Shown here in pieces: positions 1 through 5,292 of a stretch of 7,621 nt of DNA. Each line of letters starts with the position of its first letter. The stretch's first letter is position 1. Made by a program: the position numbers and the translations under genes. The stretch covers positions 1 through 7,621 of the forward strand of contig JADFQH010000141.1 of NCBI GenBank assembly GCA_022561895.1. Direction: 5' to 3'. The DNA comes from Methanobacteriota archaeon (GTDB lineage: Archaea > Halobacteriota > Halobacteria > Halobacteriales > Halalkalicoccaceae). Under the pieces are notes generated by a model that made no database searches, was not told the origin of the DNA, and worked only from the letters and a program-made list of their open reading frames with translations.

Positions 1-201
1 CATCAACGGCGTCACTTCGTTAGCTTTTCCTGTAATCTCTTTGTGTTCAAACAATCGCGAAATCGCGCCGCCGGTCGCTTGATCGATGTCGGCGGCCGGT
101 CCTCGAATCGCTTCTCCAGCGGATTTGCCCGACGAAACCGCGACGACAATGGCATCAGCCTCAATTTGAGTGACCGACTTTTGTGTCAACGAAACTTGCA
201 T
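1..201 (-). CDS. pepA: Leucyl aminopeptidase (peptidase M17), N-terminal part only
   Basis: Reading the minus strand from the ATG at 201 gives 67 codons open to the window edge. The protein begins MQVSLTQKSVTQIEADAIVV and continues with SSGKSAGEAI and ATGGAISRLFEHKEITGKANEV. This resembles the N-terminal macro-like domain of M17 cytosolic leucyl aminopeptidases: an early 'IEADAIVV' strand, then 'ATGGAISRL...EFTGK' before the conserved glycine-rich strand. The metal-binding catalytic domain would lie outside the window. An AAGGAG sequence (210-215) sits 8 bases before the ATG, like a bacterial ribosome site, although the same bases also read as codons of the adjacent orc1 remnant. About half the codons end in G or C, clearly fewer than in the other genes here, and the peptide is not notably acidic. 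I infer that this stretch comes from a bacterium, possibly planctomycete-like, by chimeric assembly or transfer. The family call rests on recall of the domain pattern. Confidence 0.62.
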   Translation of the reverse strand, partial: MQVSLTQKSVTQIEADAIVVAVSSGKSAGEAIRGPAADIDQATGGAISRLFEHKEITGKANEVTPLM

Positions 202-266
202 CGCCGAGGCTCCTTGTTGATGAAGATGGGGTCATCGCGAATGAACAGCTCGTCCGTCTCGACCAT
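186..266 (-). pseudogene. orc1: Truncated 5' end of an Orc1/Cdc6-type replication initiator
   Basis: From the ATG at 266 the minus strand encodes MVETDELFIRDDPIFINKEP, then about six unrelated residues and a stop at 186-188. 'LFIRDDPIFINKE' matches the N-terminus typical of haloarchaeal Orc1/Cdc6 proteins, which continues in the family into the 'VGRDEE' segment and an AAA+ ATPase domain; none of that is present. Orc1/Cdc6 binds origin recognition boxes and loads the MCM helicase. The position supports the call: the start codon abuts a strong origin recognition box (264-292), with a CTATTT TATA-like box at 290-295, as expected for the initiator gene beside its origin. Homology appears to end around 205-215, where the aminopeptidase sequence takes over in another frame. 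Only about 20 codons support the family call. Confidence 0.55.
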
Positions 267-292
267 ACACCCACACCTCGTTTCCGGTGAAA
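264..292 (-). repeat. Origin recognition box A
   Basis: On the minus strand it reads TTTCACCGGAAA, then CGA, then GGTGTGGGTGTATG. It shares the first 12 bases with the boxes at 356-384 and 831-859 and differs in the middle and at one base of the GT-rich tail. Its last bases are the start codon of the orc1 remnant, and the TATA-like CTATTT (290-295) overlaps its first bases. Initiator binding here would cover the gene's own promoter, so autoregulation is plausible (inference). Confidence 0.75.
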
Positions 293-322
293 TAGCGCTT
301 GCGTTTCTCCCGAGTCGATATC

Positions 323-334
323 GTTTCGGTGGAA
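323..334 (-). repeat. Possible mini origin recognition box
   Basis: The minus strand reads TTCCACCGAAAC, close to the general archaeal box core TTCCAC-n-GGAAAC, between boxes A and B. It has no G-rich tail, so it is at best a half site. A second weak half site, TGAAACGGGGGTT, lies on the plus strand at 413-425. Confidence 0.3.
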
Positions 335-355
335 GACGCATACTGGATTCGATCG

Positions 356-384
356 GAGACACACACACCGGATTTCCGGTGAAA
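356..384 (-). repeat. Origin recognition box B
   Basis: On the minus strand it reads TTTCACCGGAAA, then TCC, then GGTGTGTGTGTCTC. It has the same orientation as box A, 92 bases from it, and faces box C across the A/T-rich centre. It matches box C in nearly every one of the first 26 positions. Confidence 0.78.
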
Positions 385-500
385 CGGACGAAAGGAGGGG
401 TGGGCGTGCAGATGAAACGGGGGTTCGTGCGAACGGAACAACCAGTCGAAGACGGACTCACCACCCGTCCACTGCGCGCGAAAGAACCGAACTACTGACG

Positions 501-528
501 AGATGTAGATTCACCTGCATAGATGTAG
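501..528 (+). repeat. Direct repeat AGATGTAG inside the origin
   Basis: AGATGTAG occurs at 501-508 and 521-528, starting exactly 20 bases (about two helical turns) apart. Equal helical phase is compatible with paired protein binding. No known motif is recognised. Confidence 0.45.
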
Positions 529-570
529 CTCCTCGAAAACAGGTTCTCTACCCTCTCGGACGCGGCTCTC

Positions 571-590
571 CCTCGAACGCCCTCGAACGC
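571..590 (+). repeat. Tandem perfect 10-mer CCTCGAACGC
   Basis: The 10-base unit CCTCGAACGC occurs twice back to back (571-580, 581-590). The unit equals about one helical turn. It lies in the origin between boxes B and C and its role is unknown. Confidence 0.6.
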
Positions 591-652
591 AGCTCTACTT
601 GCATGTTTAACGGAAAGAGAAGTTACGTGTACAACGGAACGAGGAGTCGTTC

Positions 653-693
653 GGATCGATCGGCTGCTCAACGGAACGATCAGTGATCGATCC
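653..693. repeat. Inverted repeat GGATCGATC / GATCGATCC in the origin
   Basis: Perfect 9-bp arms at 653-661 and 685-693 are separated by 23 bases and lie immediately before the A/T-rich stretch. Smaller dyads follow: CGTTCGA/TCGAACG (757-763, 773-779) and CAGATC/GATCTG (780-785, 790-795). The GATC-rich dyads may mark the edge of the unwinding region. Confidence 0.5.
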
Positions 694-757
694 TTTTTCC
701 TTTCACGAATCAGCTAATGGACGGTAACACGGGAGTGGTATATAAAACTATACATTC
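693..757. other. A/T-rich stretch, candidate DNA unwinding element
   Basis: This segment contains CTTTTTCCTTT and then GGTATATAAAACTATACATT (737-756), much richer in A/T than its surroundings, and lies between the inverted recognition boxes. In archaeal origins such a stretch is where melting starts. The TATATAAAA could also be a plus-strand TATA box, but no plausible gene lies downstream. Confidence 0.5.
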
Positions 758-830
758 GTTCGAAGTTTCCGATCGAACGCAGATCGGGAGATCTGTCGTC
801 CCCGCAGCCCTCACCCTTCTCCGACACTGA

Positions 831-859
831 TTTCACCGGAAACCCGGTGTGTGTGTACA
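831..859 (+). repeat. Origin recognition box C
   Basis: On the plus strand it reads TTTCACCGGAAA, then CCC, then GGTGTGTGTGTACA. It is inverted relative to boxes A and B and closes the right side of the origin, about 450 bp from box B. A shared core plus GT tail in both orientations at this spacing is strong evidence of a functional repeat family rather than chance. Confidence 0.78.
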
Positions 860-1012
860 GCCCTCTCCCTCGTTATCTTTCATTTCCCTAATAGATGTCT
901 CGGGAAGAAACTCTCGGACGTCCCACTCTACTTCGTACTATCTCGTTGACTTATGGCAGTAATAACATGATACACGCCGTATAGCTAGATAGTAACGATA
1001 ACTCGAATCGGT

Positions 1013-1606
1013 TCAGCTATACCGCTCTTCGTTCCACGGGTTGGCGGTGTCCGAGTAGCCGCGTTTCTCCCAGAACCCCCGCTTCGGTTCGGTGAGGAAT
1101 TCGATTCCATCGACCCATTTGGCCCCTTTATACGCATACTTGTGTGGGGTCACCACGCGCAACGGCCCGCCGTGCTCGCGGGGGAGCGCTTCGCCGTTGA
1201 ACTCCCAGGTAAAGAGCACCTCCTTGCGCATGCACGCTTCGAGCGGGAGGTTCGTCGTGTAGCCATCGAGCGCCGAAAACATGACGTGAACTGCCCCCTC
1301 CGCAACGCCCGCCCGCTCCGCGAGCATGGGAAACGAAACGCCCGTAAAATCACAGTCGAACTTACTCCAGCCGGTCACGCAGTGAAAATCCTGCCTCTGG
1401 GTTGCGCTCGACAGTTCCTTGAACTCCTCGTAGGAGAACGATAGTTCCTCTTCGACCGCCCCTGTTACGGTGAACTCCCACGAGCCGGGATCGAACTCGG
1501 GAACCGATCCCTTCGAGAGAACGGGAAACTTGGATGTTTCCCGCTGCCCCGGCGGCAGGCGCTCCTCGCCGAACTCCCGGTAGAGACCGGTAACGTCCGT
1601 GCTCAT
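1013..1606 (-). CDS. Sulfite-oxidase-like molybdopterin oxidoreductase
   Basis: A 197-residue protein with the oxidoreductase molybdopterin-binding fold (sulfite oxidase / MsrP type). The molybdenum-ligand cysteine is probably Cys76 in 'QDFHCVTGWSKFDC' (about 73-85). Other family marks are 'GVSFPML' (89-95), 'HGGPLR' (145-150), 'PHKYAYKGAKWV' (154-165) and the C-terminal 'GFWEKRGYSDTANPWNEERYS'. There is no signal peptide, Tat motif or membrane segment, so it is probably a soluble cytoplasmic enzyme of unknown substrate. The start at 1606 (MSTDVTGLY) matches my memory of halophile homologues. ATG 1612 and GTG 1705 are in-frame alternatives, but the extension is cysteine-rich and looks uncoded. 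The gene ends beside the origin, and I recall similar proteins near origins in other haloarchaea, though I could not check this. Confidence 0.88.
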   Translation of the reverse strand: MSTDVTGLYREFGEERLPPGQRETSKFPVLSKGSVPEFDPGSWEFTVTGAVEEELSFSYEEFKELSSATQRQDFHCVTGWSKFDCDFTGVSFPMLAERAGVAEGAVHVMFSALDGYTTNLPLEACMRKEVLFTWEFNGEALPREHGGPLRVVTPHKYAYKGAKWVDGIEFLTEPKRGFWEKRGYSDTANPWNEERYS

Positions 1607-1734
1607 GCTCATACAGCACGCACAGTAGGCGAAGAAACGTATGCCTACCGAATCCTCGTCGCCATCGTGAACGCTCCTAATCGTACTTCGCTGTCCATTG
1701 GACACCGACCGCTGTAGTCCGGTCGATAACCAGT

Positions 1735-1816
1735 TATACTATTGGTCGTAACTGTTTGTACACCAAACGCGAGCCACTCTGGCGTTAGTGTACAATGACT
1801 TACGACCAACAGTATA
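1735..1816. repeat. 82-bp imperfect palindrome in the divergent intergenic region
   Basis: The arms 1735-1770 and 1782-1816 pair at about 30 positions with five mismatches and one bulge, around the loop GAGCCACTCTG (1771-1781). Perfect blocks are TATACT, TTGGTCGTAA, TTGTACAC and AACGC. A smaller palindrome, ATAACCAGTTAT (1726-1737), overlaps the outer left arm. Each outer arm carries a TATA-like sequence. The element lies between the oxidoreductase and the ribbon-helix-helix gene in a 334-bp gap that otherwise shows no gene. It may be an operator, a cruciform or RNA hairpin, or a small mobile-element relic. I see no target-site duplication. Confidence 0.7.
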
Positions 1817-1905
1817 CGCCCGATGGAATACTCCCGAACTGCAAAGCGACGTTTTCCCATCAGAAGGTTTCCTTTCCGATATCTGTATGATTTGTCCCGT
1901 CAGAG

Positions 1906-1912
1906 TTAAATA
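1906..1912 (+). promoter_or_regulatory. TATA box of the ribbon-helix-helix gene
   Basis: TTAAATA is centred about 32 bases before the ATG at 1941. Archaeal transcription would start about 25-27 bases downstream, giving an almost leaderless mRNA and supporting 1941 as the start over the upstream GTG at 1788. Confidence 0.5.
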
Positions 1913-1940
1913 CGCCTCCGTCGAAGCCCCGACTGTTCCG

Positions 1941-2153
1941 ATGCCGAAAGTAGAAATCACCGTCCCGGAGCACCTCGAAATGCAGATCGCACAGATGGTC
2001 GATCAGGGGGAGTTCGCAACCCGTGATGAGGCCATCGAGGACCTGCTCTCAGCGGGGCTGAAAGCCTACAAGACGAGCGGACCACAGATGGATGAGGAGC
2101 CCGGACTCGAAGACGATGGGATGATGGGCCACGACGATGAGTACGTCTTCTGA
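1941..2153 (+). CDS. Small ribbon-helix-helix (CopG-like) DNA-binding protein
   Basis: 70 residues. The N-terminal strand PKVEITVPEHL (2-12) is followed by two helices (about 9-21, and 26-43 with 'RDEAIEDLLSAGLKAYK'), the pattern of ribbon-helix-helix repressors that dimerise through the strand and insert it into the DNA major groove. The C-terminal ~25 residues are a methionine- and acid-rich tail ending HDDEYVF, which I recall from a conserved haloarchaeal family (DUF7120-like). It is probably a cytoplasmic transcription factor or nucleoid-associated regulator with unknown targets. The 82-bp palindrome lies about 125 bases upstream of the ATG and is a candidate target. The start at 1941 is chosen from the strand motif and the TATA box spacing, since the upstream in-frame extension lacks conserved character. 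Confidence 0.85.
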   Translation: MPKVEITVPEHLEMQIAQMVDQGEFATRDEAIEDLLSAGLKAYKTSGPQMDEEPGLEDDGMMGHDDEYVF

Positions 2154-2213
2154 TCCTAGCTGACACCAGCAGCGACACTCCACTGTGTGCATGGGATCGA
2201 CTGACGCGGGAAA

Positions 2214-2220
2214 TTCTTAA
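2214..2220 (+). promoter_or_regulatory. TATA box of the UPF0058 gene
   Basis: TTCTTAA is centred about 30 bases before the ATG at 2247. No ribosome binding site is visible, so the transcript is probably leaderless. Confidence 0.4.
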
Positions 2221-2246
2221 CACGCAGACGCTCATATCGCTATGTA

Positions 2247-2525
2247 ATGCACAAAGACGAGCTTCTCGAGCTACACGATCAGATGGTCACGATCATGGAG
2301 TATTTCAAGCGCCAAGACGGCGTCGACGAGGATCTCTTTGCTCCGTACGACCAGCTTGACGTCGATCCCTCGCACGTCCACAAATCCAAAAGCGAGCACA
2401 AACACGCCGTGTTCGTCCTCGGAAATGCGCTTGCAAACGCCATGAGCAACGACGAGTTCTCGAGTGCCGGGCGGATCGGAAAGCGAATGGCCGAGCTTGC
2501 GGATGACGCCGAAGGTAAGATTTAA
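2247..2525 (+). CDS. UPF0058 family protein
   Basis: A 92-residue acidic, helical protein beginning MHKDELLELHDQMVTIMEYF, with 'HVHKSKSEHKHAVFVLGNALANAMSND' (about 43-69) and ending ADDAEGKI. This matches the archaeal UPF0058 family in length and pattern. The clustered histidines (HVHKSKSEHKH) suggest metal binding, and some family members are labelled metal-binding, but no biochemical role is established. There is no signal peptide or membrane segment. It has its own leaderless-type promoter and is followed after 53 bases by the DUF7527-type gene on the same strand, which also has its own TATA box. Confidence 0.88.
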   Translation: MHKDELLELHDQMVTIMEYFKRQDGVDEDLFAPYDQLDVDPSHVHKSKSEHKHAVFVLGNALANAMSNDEFSSAGRIGKRMAELADDAEGKI

Positions 2526-2549
2526 TCTAAACTCAGACTGTCGGAAGAA

Positions 2550-2555
2550 TTATAT
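2550..2555 (+). promoter_or_regulatory. TATA box of the DUF7527-type gene
   Basis: TTATAT is centred about 27 bases before the ATG at 2579. It decides the start: it places the gene's 5' end at 2579 in a frame different from the long open frame downstream, and so reveals the frameshift. Confidence 0.55.
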
Positions 2556-2578
2556 GTTTGGGCTGTCTCCCAGTGGGT

Positions 2579-4740
2579 ATGCAGACGTCCACGAAGACCC
2601 GTATCGCCGACTGGGAGACCCAACCAGTCGAAGACGGCTACGCCGGCCTTCACACCTCGCTGCATCGGGATTTTCGGGCGTGATCACTACTGAGGGGAGC
2701 GCTCTGTTCATGCTCAACGGTCGGGCCGTCGGACTCTCGGGTGGCTCGATCGAGTCCTTCGAAGCGGCTTCGCTTACCGCCGCGCGCGCACCACACCCCG
2801 CGCTCTCGCTTCTGTTCGCCATGCAAGAAGCGGGAGGACGGACAAAAGCGACGTACTACACGAACGAGACTCCGATCGAGGAAGCGAAATCAACGCTCGA
2901 CTCCGGTGGTTTTACCGGCTATCTCGAACTCTCGGAGAACGTCCTCAGTGGCGATTATTTCGCAGTGTATCACCAAGGCCGGTCGATGAGCGTCGCCCTT
3001 GTCGGCTCGGAGGGGCGACTCATCACCGACGAGGAGGCAGAATCGCGCATGCATGAGGAGGTCGGACTCTACACCGTCGAAACCGTCGCCATCGACGAAA
3101 TCGCGATCCCCGAGCCGACGATCACCACGCCCGAACCGACGACCGGTTCACTCGAACCCGACGATGCCAGCGGACCGGTCGATGGAGAGGACCCAACCGA
3201 ATCCGATGAAGTGGACGGGTCAGAAGAACTCGAAGGCGTTCCCCGAGGAACCAGAGAGTTGGCGGAACCGAACGGGACAGCGGGACCAAACGGAACGGCC
3301 GATCATCGGACGGCTCCCTCGAAAAACGCCGATTCGATCGGCGGTGACTCGACCGGCGGTAACTCGAATGCTGTTGGCTCGGATGGTGTTGACTCGGATG
3401 GTGTTGGCTCGGATGGTGTTGACTCGGCTGGTGTTGACTCGGCTGATATCGACCCGGATGGCGCTGGCTCGGATACCCCTGAATCGGAAGTTGCTGATTC
3501 GGCGGGGTTCAGTGGGTCCGATTTCGACGAGTCCGATTCTGTTCCGGCCGATGGAGCCGTAGCGTCCGACGGTGAGCGGATGCGAGCAGGTGAACGGCCG
3601 CCGGAGGAACCACCGTTGACAGCGGACGAATCGGCTGCAGATGAGCCGACTGCGGGTGAGTCGACGCAGTCAGCGAAACCGGCCGAGCCGACAGCCCCAC
3701 GCGATCGTTGGGGATCGGTGATCGACGATCCGGTCGAGGACCGAATTCTCGCAGAACAGCAGTGGCGCGAAACCAATCGGATCCCGTCGATCGATCCCGA
3801 GCGGAGTACGGCGATGACGGATCGATCTAGCTCCGCACAAAAACAGCGCGAAACGACACCTGAACCGGGCGAAGAGCTCCTTTCGCGGGCGCTCGACGCA
3901 CTCGAAACGGAGCGCGAGACCCGCGAAGCCACCGAGAAAACGATCGAAGAGCTGCGAGAAGAGGTCACACAGCTCGAAGCGAAGCTGGCGTCGACCGGCG
4001 AAGCCCGTTCGACCGAACCCGGCCCCGAGCCGACGCCGGCGCGGTCGTTGGACCCTCAAACCGCGCTTTCGGGCACACAGCTGTTCGTTCGGTACGAGTC
4101 GAAAGGAAACGCGACCGTCGAAACCGCTCACGCGGGCGACACCGACCGCGAAGCTCTCGCTGCGAATCTCCGCCTCGAACGACACACCGAGTTCGATTCA
4201 TCGAGCGGTGCTGTCGACGGAACGCCGTTCGAGGCGTTTCTCGACGATCGACTGGAGTATCAGTTCGCCGAGTGGCTCGTACGAGGGCTCGTTTTCGAAC
4301 TCGATGAGACGGGACACGCGGGTTCGCTCGGCGCGCTCTACGATGCGCTGCCATCGATCGACCGGATCGAGTTTCAGGCGTCTCTCTCCGAGGATTCAGA
4401 CGGCTTCGACGTGATCTGTCGCGATCGGATGGGCGAGGTGCTGTTCGTCGTCGGCTGTGCGGATGGCCGAGAAGCGATAACCAAAGAGGAGGTCGCATCA
4501 CTCGTCGAGCGTGCGACCGACGCCAAGGAGGGCGACTCCAATCTCGCGGGCGCGATGCTGGTGACGACGAGCTACTTCGATCCCAGCGCGCTCTCGACCG
4601 CGGCGGAGGCGACGCGCTCGGGCTTGTTCGGTGGCGGTTCGCGCGAGAGCTACGTGACAATCTCGCGGCGCGCAGGCTATCACCTCTGTCTGGTCGAGAC
4701 CCACAACGGAGCCTTTCACCTCAGCGTTCCCGAGCTGTAG
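2579..4740 (+). CDS. Long acidic two-domain haloarchaeal protein (DUF7527-like), frameshifted near the start
   Basis: The true start is probably ATG 2579 (MQTSTKTRIADWETQPVEDGYAG...LHRDF), which hits a stop at 2681-2683. Homologous-looking sequence continues one frame over as FSGVITTEGSALFMLNGRAVG. One extra T in the TTTT run at 2671-2674 would restore a single ~720-residue protein. Domains of the restored protein: an N-terminal globular domain (about 1-170); an acidic Ser/Asp/Gly/Pro/Glu-rich disordered linker (about 175-400) containing a pentapeptide repeat; a coiled coil (about 436-475, 'ALETERETREATEKTIEELREEVTQLEAKLAS'-like heptads); and a C-terminal globular domain (about 490-720) ending HLSVPEL. 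There are no membrane segments. The function is unknown. The DUF7527 name is from memory, and neighbours (UPF0058, purA) suggest a conserved haloarchaeal locus. The break may be a sequencing error, a real mutation, or less likely programmed -1 slippage. Confidence 0.75.
3331..3510 (+). repeat. 15-bp-period coding minisatellite
   Basis: About twelve consecutive 15-base units begin with a GAC/GGC/GAT-TCG type triplet pair. The best conserved are at 3376-3435 (GGCTCGGATGGTGTT and GACTCGGATGGTGTT alternating), and the units decay on both sides. They encode the pentapeptide [D/G]-S-[D/A]-G-V in the disordered linker of the DUF7527-like protein. The period is a multiple of three, so unit gain or loss keeps the frame. 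Confidence 0.8.
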
Positions 4741-4786
4741 TCGTTGCTCTTACTGTAGTCACTTCGAAACGCTAATCGTCCACCCG

Positions 4787-5092
4787 TCAGCTCTCGACTT
4801 CCGCAACGCCGTCGATCTTCATTCCTTCGAGCGTGTCGATCGTCTCGCCGAGCTTGCCGTCGAGCTCCGAGACGAACTCCTCGGTGCGCTCGGTGGTGAT
4901 CGCTCCTTGGCTGGAGGGCTCGATGAGGTTCTCCTCTTCGAGGACGCGAAGCGAGTAGCGGACTTTGTGGTGCGGGTAGCCGGTCTCGTTCGACATCTTC
5001 ACGATCCCGATCGGTTCGTTCTCGATGACCATCTTCAGGACCTGAAGATGTCGTTCCAACATATCGACTTCCTTCTCAAGCCGGTCTATCAT
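4787..5092 (-). CDS. Small winged-helix transcriptional regulator
   Basis: 101 residues beginning MIDRLEKEVDMLERHLQVLKMVIENEP. A leading helix (about 1-25) is followed by a winged helix-turn-helix: 'IGIVKMSNETGYPHHKVRYSLRVLEEENLIEP' (about 28-59), where NETGYPHHKVRYSLRVLEEE is the turn and recognition helix, and 'SSQGAITTERTEEFV' forms the wing. A C-terminal acidic helix may dimerise. It resembles small archaeal predicted regulators (COG3432-like, from memory). The start at 5092 is preferred over the upstream in-frame ATG at 5248, because TTTAAA lies about 30 bases before 5092 and the extra 52 residues look uncoded. It is divergent from purA across 200 bp, so regulation of purA or itself is possible but only inferred. 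It converges on the DUF7527-like gene with 46 bp between the stops. Confidence 0.85.
   Translation of the reverse strand: MIDRLEKEVDMLERHLQVLKMVIENEPIGIVKMSNETGYPHHKVRYSLRVLEEENLIEPSSQGAITTERTEEFVSELDGKLGETIDTLEGMKIDGVAEVES
5030..5050. repeat. Perfect 21-bp palindrome inside the winged-helix gene
   Basis: CATCTTCAGG (5030-5039) and its exact complement (5041-5050) flank one central base. It encodes the HLQVLKM stretch of the leading helix. Ten perfectly paired bases are rare by chance in a window this size. It may be an intragenic binding site or merely a codon coincidence. Confidence 0.5.
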
Positions 5093-5119
5093 GGCATTTG
5101 TTAACTTGTCGTTGCACCC

Positions 5120-5125
5120 TTTAAA
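5120..5125 (-). promoter_or_regulatory. TATA box of the winged-helix gene
   Basis: TTTAAA (palindromic) is centred about 30 bases upstream of the minus-strand start at 5092, consistent with a leaderless transcript. It supports choosing the shorter protein. Confidence 0.6.
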
Positions 5126-5260
5126 CGTTGCCCTCGACAACGGAGGATCGATATCGGTTCGAATCTCTGTCGTGCCAGTAGTTAACGCTTCGGGTTCTGA
5201 ACGACGTTTCGGGCTTCGATACGTCGGATTCGGGGCGATCCCCTCCACATACCGTAATCG

Positions 5261-5266
5261 GTTTAG
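5261..5266 (+). promoter_or_regulatory. TATA-like box of purA
   Basis: GTTTAG is centred about 29 bases before the ATG at 5293, with no Shine-Dalgarno sequence between, again the leaderless arrangement. The rest of the divergent region (5126-5260) shows no clear operator. Confidence 0.4.
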
Positions 5267-5292
5267 CGACCGGGGAAGAACCCGCGGCTGTT

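Larger units (their letters stand above)
432..676 (+). repeat. Dispersed AACGGAA motifs in the origin
   Basis: AACGGAA occurs on the plus strand at 432-438, 609-615, 633-639 and 670-676, all in one orientation and three within 70 bases. This is more than chance would suggest for a 7-mer in ~450 bp, so they may be additional binding sites in the origin (inference). Confidence 0.4.
264..859. other. oriC: Probable chromosomal replication origin (oriC1-like)
   Basis: This non-coding region lies between the orc1 start and the sulfite-oxidase-like gene. It contains three 29-bp boxes sharing the core TTTCACCGGAAA followed by GGTGTG plus a GTGT tail. Two are on the minus strand (264-292 and 356-384) and one on the plus strand (831-859), so the cores face inward and the GT-rich tails face outward. 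The enclosed ~450 bp holds an A/T-rich stretch (about 693-757), repeated AACGGAA motifs, tandem 10-mers and several dyads. Known haloarchaeal origins consist of inverted origin recognition boxes (a GGAAAC-type core plus a G-rich string) flanking an A/T-rich unwinding element next to an orc1/cdc6 gene, and this region fits. Function as an origin is inferred. The remaining intergenic part (860-1012) is A/T-rich towards its end and holds nothing else I recognise. Confidence 0.78.

Noticed and set aside
210..215. AAGGAG as a genuine ribosome binding site in haloarchaeal DNA
   Set aside because: The same bases are codons 18-19 of the orc1 remnant. At most it is the point of shared sequence at the join, so it was not listed as a regulatory feature.
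43..498. 151-residue plus-strand open frame
   Set aside because: It runs across the aminopeptidase fragment, the orc1 remnant and two recognition boxes, and its product is arginine/serine-rich and unlike a haloarchaeal protein.
737..750. TATATAAAA as a strong plus-strand promoter
   Set aside because: No open frame or RNA-like structure follows before the convergent oxidoreductase gene; it is better explained as part of the A/T-rich origin core.
1607..1705. N-terminal extension of the sulfite-oxidase-like protein to GTG 1705
   Set aside because: A TATA-like box at 1733-1742 would fit, but the extension (FFAYCACC) is cysteine-rich and not like the family; MSTDVTGLY is the expected N-terminus.
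1788..1940. 51-residue upstream extension of the ribbon-helix-helix protein
   Set aside because: It begins inside the palindrome, lacks conserved character, and the TATA box at 1906-1912 lies within it.
3303..3968. 221-residue minus-strand open frame rich in serine
   Set aside because: It is the complement of the Ser/Asp/Gly minisatellite and linker of the DUF7527-like gene.
4741..4786. Bidirectional terminator between the convergent genes
   Set aside because: No stem-loop or clear T run on either strand; only weak pyrimidine stretches.
5155..5168. GGTTCGAATC, identical to a tRNA T-loop
   Set aside because: No acceptor, D or anticodon stems can be built around it, and it lies in a divergent promoter region. 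Chance match.
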